Shown piece after piece: positions 59,115 through 64,000 of a stretch of DNA of 64,000 nucleotides; position 1 is the first letter of the stretch; every line of letters starts with the position of its first letter. The notes under the pieces were generated by a model. The model did no database searches and had not been told where the DNA came from. It saw nothing but the letters and a program-made list of their open reading frames with translations. Made by a program: the position numbers and the translations under genes. Source of the stretch: Welwitschia mirabilis (taxonomy: Eukaryota; Gnetophyta; Gnetopsida; Welwitschiales); contig JBOZIK010000001.1 of the NCBI GenBank assembly GCA_051453625.1, forward strand, positions 275,663,259 through 275,727,258, read 5' to 3'.

Positions 59115-61338
59115 AAGTGACCTTCTTACACAACTAATAATAAGTGATTTTTTTTCATCATTATAAGTTTTGGTTGATATTAAGTGCACTTATTATTGTT
59201 AAAAAAGGTTATTCTTATTTTAAGTTATGTTGTTAAGATTTGCATTTACTTGAGGTCTTTAATCTGGGAAATGTTAATGGATGAAAATATGAAATTTCTA
59301 CCTTAATGTGGTATTCTTATTTTCAAGAATCTATGAAGATAAGATTTTTTCCCTAGGATAATGAGCCAATGACCCCTTATATGCTTAGATGAAAAAAATT
59401 TATAAGGAAAATTAAAAGGAAAACATAAAATCTCTTCTCTAAAATTGATTTTATTAGGTTTAGTTAGCTACATCAAGGCTATAAATGCTTACTATAAATT
59501 CTTACTAATAAGAGAGCTCNNNNNNNNNNNNNNNNNNNNNNNNNNNNNNNNNNNNNNNNNNNNNNNNNNNNNNNNNNNNNNNNNNNNNNNNNNNNNNNNN
59601 NNNNNNNNNNNNNNNNNNNNNNNNNNNNNNNNNNNNNNNNNNNNNNNNNNNNNNNNNNNNNNNNNNNNNNNNNNNNNNNNNNNNNNNNNNNNNNNNNNNN
59701 NNNNNNNNNNNNNNNNNNNNNNNNNNNNNNNNNNNNNNNNNNNNNNNNNNNNNNNNNNNNNNNNNNNNNNNNNNNNNNNNNNNNNNNNNNNNNNNNNNNN
59801 NNNNNNNNNNNNNNNNNNNNNNNNNNNNNNNNNNNNNNNNNNNNNNNNNNNNNNNNNNNNNNNNNNNNNNNNNNNNNNNNNNNNNNNNNNNNNNNNNNNN
59901 NNNNTTACTATAAATTCTTACTAATAAGAGAGCTCTAATTATTTGCTTATAGCATATTCATCTACATAAGGGTAATGGATGGTCACTAGAAATGCAACAT
60001 TTAATTCTTCATACATAACATAGATAACTCTATTGGAAGAAAGTACCATAATATTAGATGCTCAATAAGATCAAATTCTTAAAAAAAAGGTACTTATAGG
60101 AAGGAAATTTGGAAAAAAAAAATTAAGGTGAATCTTTATGTAATGATTATATTTAAGATTTCTTTACTACTTTGGATTTACATGAGTTTACTTTATTATT
60201 ATGTTACTTGTGTGACATTTAAATCCATTAAATAAATTTAAAAATAAAAAAAATTAATAAATAAGGTCATTACTTTAGCTTCATAGTCTCATCTATTTAT
60301 AGCATGCATGGTAAAGATTTAGTTGTATTTTCATTAACTTTATTTCCATTCATTTCTTCATCTCATACCACATGCATTTACTATTTCATTTCTATGAGAA
60401 ATCATACCTTTAGGTACATTTGTATTTGTTGTAATGAATATCTCCTTCCATAAGTCATGCTAATCAAGTCTGTCTAGATTGTCATTGAAATTAAATGATC
60501 TTAGGATTAGGTTTTGCTAAATGTTTATTCACACTAAGCCTTTTTTGCATTTCATTACCTTGTCTATTACATTTCCATAACCACTTCATCCTTACCTATT
60601 CGTTCTTTAAGACCTAAAAGCTTCTACCATAGAAAGCTGCCATTGTCATGAGACCTCACTAGCACCACAGTCATTCTCTCCCTAATCATCCCACAATTCT
60701 TTATACGTCTTCTTATTTAGGTTCATAGCCATCTTTGATAATTAGCAAGTGATGATATTTTACCAAAATGAAGTATAGATTGATCTTCATCCATTTACCA
60801 TCTCATTTTAACACTTCCTTCATCATCTTTATTTTCAACTTTCTTTCTCTTAATTATTCATCTTTTCTTTTCCTCTATTAATTTCACTCACAATAATCAT
60901 TTATGGAGCCTCTTAACTTAGCCATATCTCATAGAATTTTCTTTTACTTTATGCATCTTTTAGCATTCTCCTTTTTCTCTCTTATGCATTGTAACTTAAT
61001 TTTGCATTGCTTTGCACTATTTTTCTTCTTCTTTATTTAGTTGTAACAAAATGGCATGTAATATAGCATCTATCTTGTAATTTTTACATTATATTATTCT
61101 CATACTCTATAATTATTTTTCTATATTTTTAAAATTTAAGGATAAATTTTAAATTTGGTTAGGGGATACAACATTTTCACTCTTAAAAATTATTTTTAAT
61201 GCCTTATTTTTTTCAAAACTTAGTTATAACTTTTTAAGGTTTTATCATTTTTGAATTATTCTTAAACTTTTTTCCTTATAAATATTTCTATCTTAGTCAT
61301 TCTTTATCACATTTTTTATTAAGGGACTAGTAAAATAT
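59115..61338 (+). other. 3' interior of nested element, T/C-rich, no gene seen
   Basis: Includes gap 59520-59904 with 31 bp duplicated on both sides. From about 60580 to 61000 the plus strand is pyrimidine-rich. No domain recognised. Confidence 0.5.
59489..59935. repeat. Duplicated contig ends around gap 59520-59904
   Basis: 59489-59519 and 59905-59935 are identical over 31 bp. Confidence 0.9.
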
Positions 61339-61359
61339 TGATGAGGAGGTTTGTTAACT
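61339..61359 (+). other. Weak polypurine tract before LTR B
   Basis: GATGAGGAGG lies within 20 bp of the LTR B start; a T-rich stretch separates it from the LTR, so the call is tentative. Confidence 0.3.
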
Positions 61360-62701
61360 TGTAAAAATTATCATTTATTTGAAGTATGTTAGGCTAATTT
61401 ATCATACATCAAGATATTAATCTAACTATGTTATTTATAAAAATATGTCTTATGCTCTTTTTGATATCATATTTGATTTTATTCTCTTTTCATAATTCTT
61501 TTAGGATTTTAACTACATTTTGAAGCACATTCTAAAAGGAGTCATTTTTACATAAAACATTAATAATGCTGGTTAGATGTACAATGGCACTAGTCATTTG
61601 TATAACCCATAGTCTAGATTCACCATGGAGAAGTGAGCTATTTTTTATTATGAGCCAAGTTGCTTACTATACTAGAATCTACCATCAACTTTAGCTATAA
61701 AGTAACTAATTCTAAATGTCAAATCCTAGTTGGGAAAACCCTAAAAGTTGAAACTTTAGCCCTATTTTTCATTTTAGAAAGGATTCAATGACTTACTTTA
61801 TAGGGTTTTATATATTCTATTTTATATTCTATTAAGGTATATTTCATTTCATGTTAAGACTGATGCATTATTCCTTTTAGACTATTCATTTATGATGGAT
61901 TAGCTCTTAAGGCTAGAATGACATTTTAGTTATTGATTGATGTTTTTTGTTTTTGTATTTTAGCTTTACATTATTTCATATCACTATTCTTTAGTTTAGT
62001 CTCTTGATTTTAAGAGTGACTTATAACATACTTTTAACTCTTTTGATAAGTCAAAGAAATGGTAATGGAATATTTGATGCAATATTTTCTATATCAAGTG
62101 TGGATGTTCTTACATACATTCTATGTTTAAATTTGTACTTAAGTATGTTAAGCTTTTTACCTTATTTATAAGTGATTTTTTCATGTTTTTATCTTAGTCC
62201 ATAGTTTTACTAAAATTTGATGGTCTTTAAGGAATTTACTTAGTTTTCATACTTGTTCAGATATGCGATAAGAGATAAGATGATTTGAAGTCTTTACCAA
62301 CACTTATGTGGTGAGTAAGATCATGTCATCATGCTCAAGATTTAATGGATCTTAACATTTTTTTTCTTTCATAATAGATTGAATCTATTTTTATTGAGGG
62401 AACTCTTATCCCACTATTATGTTCATCCTAAATTATGAGAACTATGATCCATTCCTAGCTTTAATATGTGATCTCCTTAAACATTTCTTTTTTCTTTTAT
62501 TCTTTTTCTTGTAAAATCATTTTTGATAATATTTGTTTCATGCTTTCTTTATAATAGTTTGTTGCATCTATCCGTAAGGAAGAGAGACACTAGGACTACA
62601 ATACAAATGGAACTTCTAGTTTACATTTGATAAACTTTTGGATGTGGTCTTGTAAGATTTGTATTCTTGTGATGATCTTATGTTCTCATTTATCAATGTC
62701 A
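61360..62701 (+). repeat. LTR B (3') of nested element, internally deleted
   Basis: Collinear with LTR A except for about 1.4 kb missing near 61585-61610, which includes LTR A's TATA box. Ends TATCAATGTCA. Confidence 0.75.
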
Positions 62702-63250
62702 AACTAAAATAAATGCATACATAGTAGATAAAAAATGATTCAAATAACTACTATTCAAACTATCAAAAATACCAAAAGAATTATTTTACAAAAAGGCTTT
62801 ATTAAAAGTATTAGAGAACATAAAGATAGATAATTTTTTTAAATTTTCACTTTAAAATATATGGGAAAAATGAAAAAGAATTATCCTAAAACATATTAGC
62901 AAACCTAGTTAAAAGATTTATTCAGATTTTCCAAACATGCCCAAAGTTTTAAGTGGAATGGACATTGCAATTGTTTCGACTTCCTGGGAAATCACCATAT
63001 ATTGAGAAGCTAGACAAAAAGAATAGGAGGGAAAATTTTANNNNNNNNNNNNNNNNNNNNNTGTATTTAAGATATTTTATTTATTTTATTTATTCTATTT
63101 ATTTTATTTATTTTATTTATGTATTTATAAAGATAAAAATAATGTTGTTTTCTTTATTCTCTTATACTTATATTTAATTTTTTATTTTATTTAAAAAACC
63201 AATTTGTAGAAACATAGAAAAGATGTCATTGAAATGGAAAGCATAGTTAT
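62702..63250. other. Unassigned stretch between nested element and Copia gag
   Basis: Longer than needed for the missing middle of gag. It contains a 21-N gap (63041-63061) and an AT minisatellite (63073-63127). The word ccaaacatgccc near 62930 hints at an additional small insertion; no domain recognised. Confidence 0.35.
63073..63127 (+). repeat. Simple repeat, ATTTATTTT-type units
   Basis: About six units of TTTATTTTA with one TTTATTCTA variant. The translated YFIYFIYSI pattern is a consequence of the repeat and not a gene. Confidence 0.85.
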
Positions 63251-63660
63251 TGGAGTGTATCCTACTGATCCTTTTGTAGTCACATTTTCATCACAAATTA
63301 TAGATTTCCTTTATCTTATAAGCATATAGTTATGACTTTAAGTACATCTTATCAGTGAAGAAGTTGATCATCTATAAGCTTTTGAATTTATACTATGACA
63401 ATAGAATCTTTCCTTACTAAATTGAATAGAAAGTAATCTATAAGACTCAATATGATGGTACTATAAGCATTACATTTAGATTCTCTTATTTGTTATTAGA
63501 CGTGCTAGTATGCTTCTTTCCTTATAGTTATTTATGCAATCCTTATTAAATAAGTATATCTGTGATGTTAATCTATCATAATCTAAAGTTTTTTATTCAT
63601 TGGACTAATCCACCTTAAACTTTATACTCAACACCTTAAAGTTTATTCTAATAGTTTCTT
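63251..63660 (-). pseudogene. Copia gag N-terminal relic (continues 53854)
   Basis: The minus strand reads ECNAYSTIILSLIDYFLFNL (63429-63485) then VRKDSIVIV-stop-IQKLIDDQLLH. This fits the Copia Gag block KAYSTIILSLxDxVLRxVxxExTAxxLWxKLEDLY. The stop falls on the conserved Trp. It lies directly inside the right-hand PBS and LTR, where gag should start, and on the same strand as the gag half at 53451-53854. Confidence 0.65.
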
Positions 63661-63673
63661 ATGTAACTATCCA

Positions 63674-63684
63674 TTTCGATACTA
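63674..63684 (-). other. Candidate Copia primer-binding site
   Basis: The minus strand reads TTAGTATCGAA, a decayed form of TGGTATCAGA, next to the LTR terminus at 63690. Confidence 0.45.
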
Positions 63685-63689
63685 ATGTT

Positions 63690-64000
63690 TGTAAAAATTA
63701 CAAAATTAGCAAAGTGTAGAATCTACCCCAAATTAACTAGTCATGAAGCAAAAAGAAACAAAAAATGCGAAATGCAAAAAGCATGAAGAATATTAGTAAA
63801 AAGAACATGCAATAAGAAAGAATAAAGAGATAAAATACTTTGAGATTTAACATGGTTTAATACTACACTTATCTCCATGGGAAAGGGGATTTACTTTTAT
63901 TATTTCATAAGAGTAAAATGAGAAGAGATTATGACATAACTCTAAAATATAGTAATAGTATCTTATCCTAAAGCTAGATACTCTTCTTCATCCAAAGCAA
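63690..64000 (-). repeat. 5' LTR of the split Copia element (cut by window end)
   Basis: Starts TGTAAAAATTACAAAATTAG and is collinear with 49391-49795. Confidence 0.65.

Larger units (their letters stand above)
53855..62701 (+). mobile_element. Nested LTR element without recognisable pol (LARD-like)
   Basis: LTR A (53855-56647) and LTR B (61360-62701) both open TGTAAAAATTATCATTTATT and end TATCAA..TCA. They are collinear at both ends, but LTR B lacks about 1.4 kb present in LTR A. The internal 4.7 kb holds no gag, RT or integrase motif I can see, only the frames at about 57960-59114 and T/C-rich DNA. ACTAAGA ends at 53854, and ACTAAAA starts one base after LTR B, an imperfect candidate target duplication. 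Large LTRs with non-coding interior fit a LARD-like non-autonomous element; the gap 59520-59904 could hide something. Confidence 0.7.
49391..64000 (-). mobile_element. Ty1/Copia element split by a nested LTR element
   Basis: Left LTR (from 49391), then minus-strand RNase H, RT, integrase, protease and the C-terminal half of gag end abruptly at 53854. There an LTR element (53855-62701) begins. Beyond it, at 63251-63660, an N-terminal Copia gag block reappears on the same strand, followed by a PBS and an LTR homologous to the left one. The simplest reading is one Copia element with a later insertion in gag. The window ends inside the right LTR. Confidence 0.7.

Noticed and set aside
63061-63177. 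YFIYFIYSIYFIYF repeat protein
   Set aside because: This is translation of the ATTTATTTT simple repeat; the frame's start crosses a gap.
1-64000. Host protein-coding or tRNA gene
   Set aside because: On reading both strands I saw no multi-exon coding pattern or tRNA box A/B pair that I could defend; every recognised coding block belongs to an LTR element.

Overview
This window reads as nuclear DNA of a land plant: very AT-rich, visibly CpG-poor, and built almost entirely of decayed LTR retrotransposons. I found no intact host gene, no tRNA or rRNA, no CRISPR array and no bacterial-type operon. Every protein-like stretch I recognise is a broken copy of Ty3/Gypsy or Ty1/Copia gag, protease, reverse transcriptase (RT), RNase H (RH) or integrase (IN), except two reading frames that ride inside LTR elements (21034-22080 and about 57960-59114).

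Layout. 1-10953: a Tat/Athila-type Gypsy element on the minus strand. Its 5' LTR, PBS, gag, protease, RT, RH and IN run right to left, with a pyrimidine tract and probable 3' LTR at the left. 11160-11700: a plus-strand RT/RH relic of the same kind. 11709-13413: a long LTR-like repeat seen again at 29169-30869. 17035-24225: a Copia element with two 1.4-1.6 kb LTRs; it keeps gag and protease but has no RT, RH or most of IN, and carries an extra ORF before the 3' LTR. 24231-31325: LTR-end fragments, local duplications and a less AT-rich island with inverted repeats. 32060-32460: Copia RH relic. 36302-37335: local duplication, then a degenerate ~28-bp minisatellite. 39651-40480: Gypsy integrase relic. 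43900-47620: chromovirus-type Gypsy pol relic, minus strand. 49391 to the window end: a Copia element on the minus strand that appears to be split by a nested LTR element (53855-62701), which has large LTRs and no recognisable pol.

Assembly gaps (N runs) lie at 2159-2782, 3189-3288, 3785-4500, 5517-5616, 7542-7641, 8558-8657, 8957-9052, 13414-13646, 14760-14925, 15964-16741, 19114-19424, 23695-23794, 31326-31783, 35154-35253, 59520-59904 and 63041-63061. Seven of them are flanked by near-identical sequence on both sides, which is best read as unmerged contig ends rather than biology. Long apparent reading frames that run through N are artefacts.

I found no convincing new biological system. 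The best leads are the pol-less Copia element with its extra ORF, the palindromic U3 motif arrays, the 28-bp minisatellite and the nested pol-less element with unassigned reading frames. All similarity statements come from reading by eye against remembered family consensus, not from a search.
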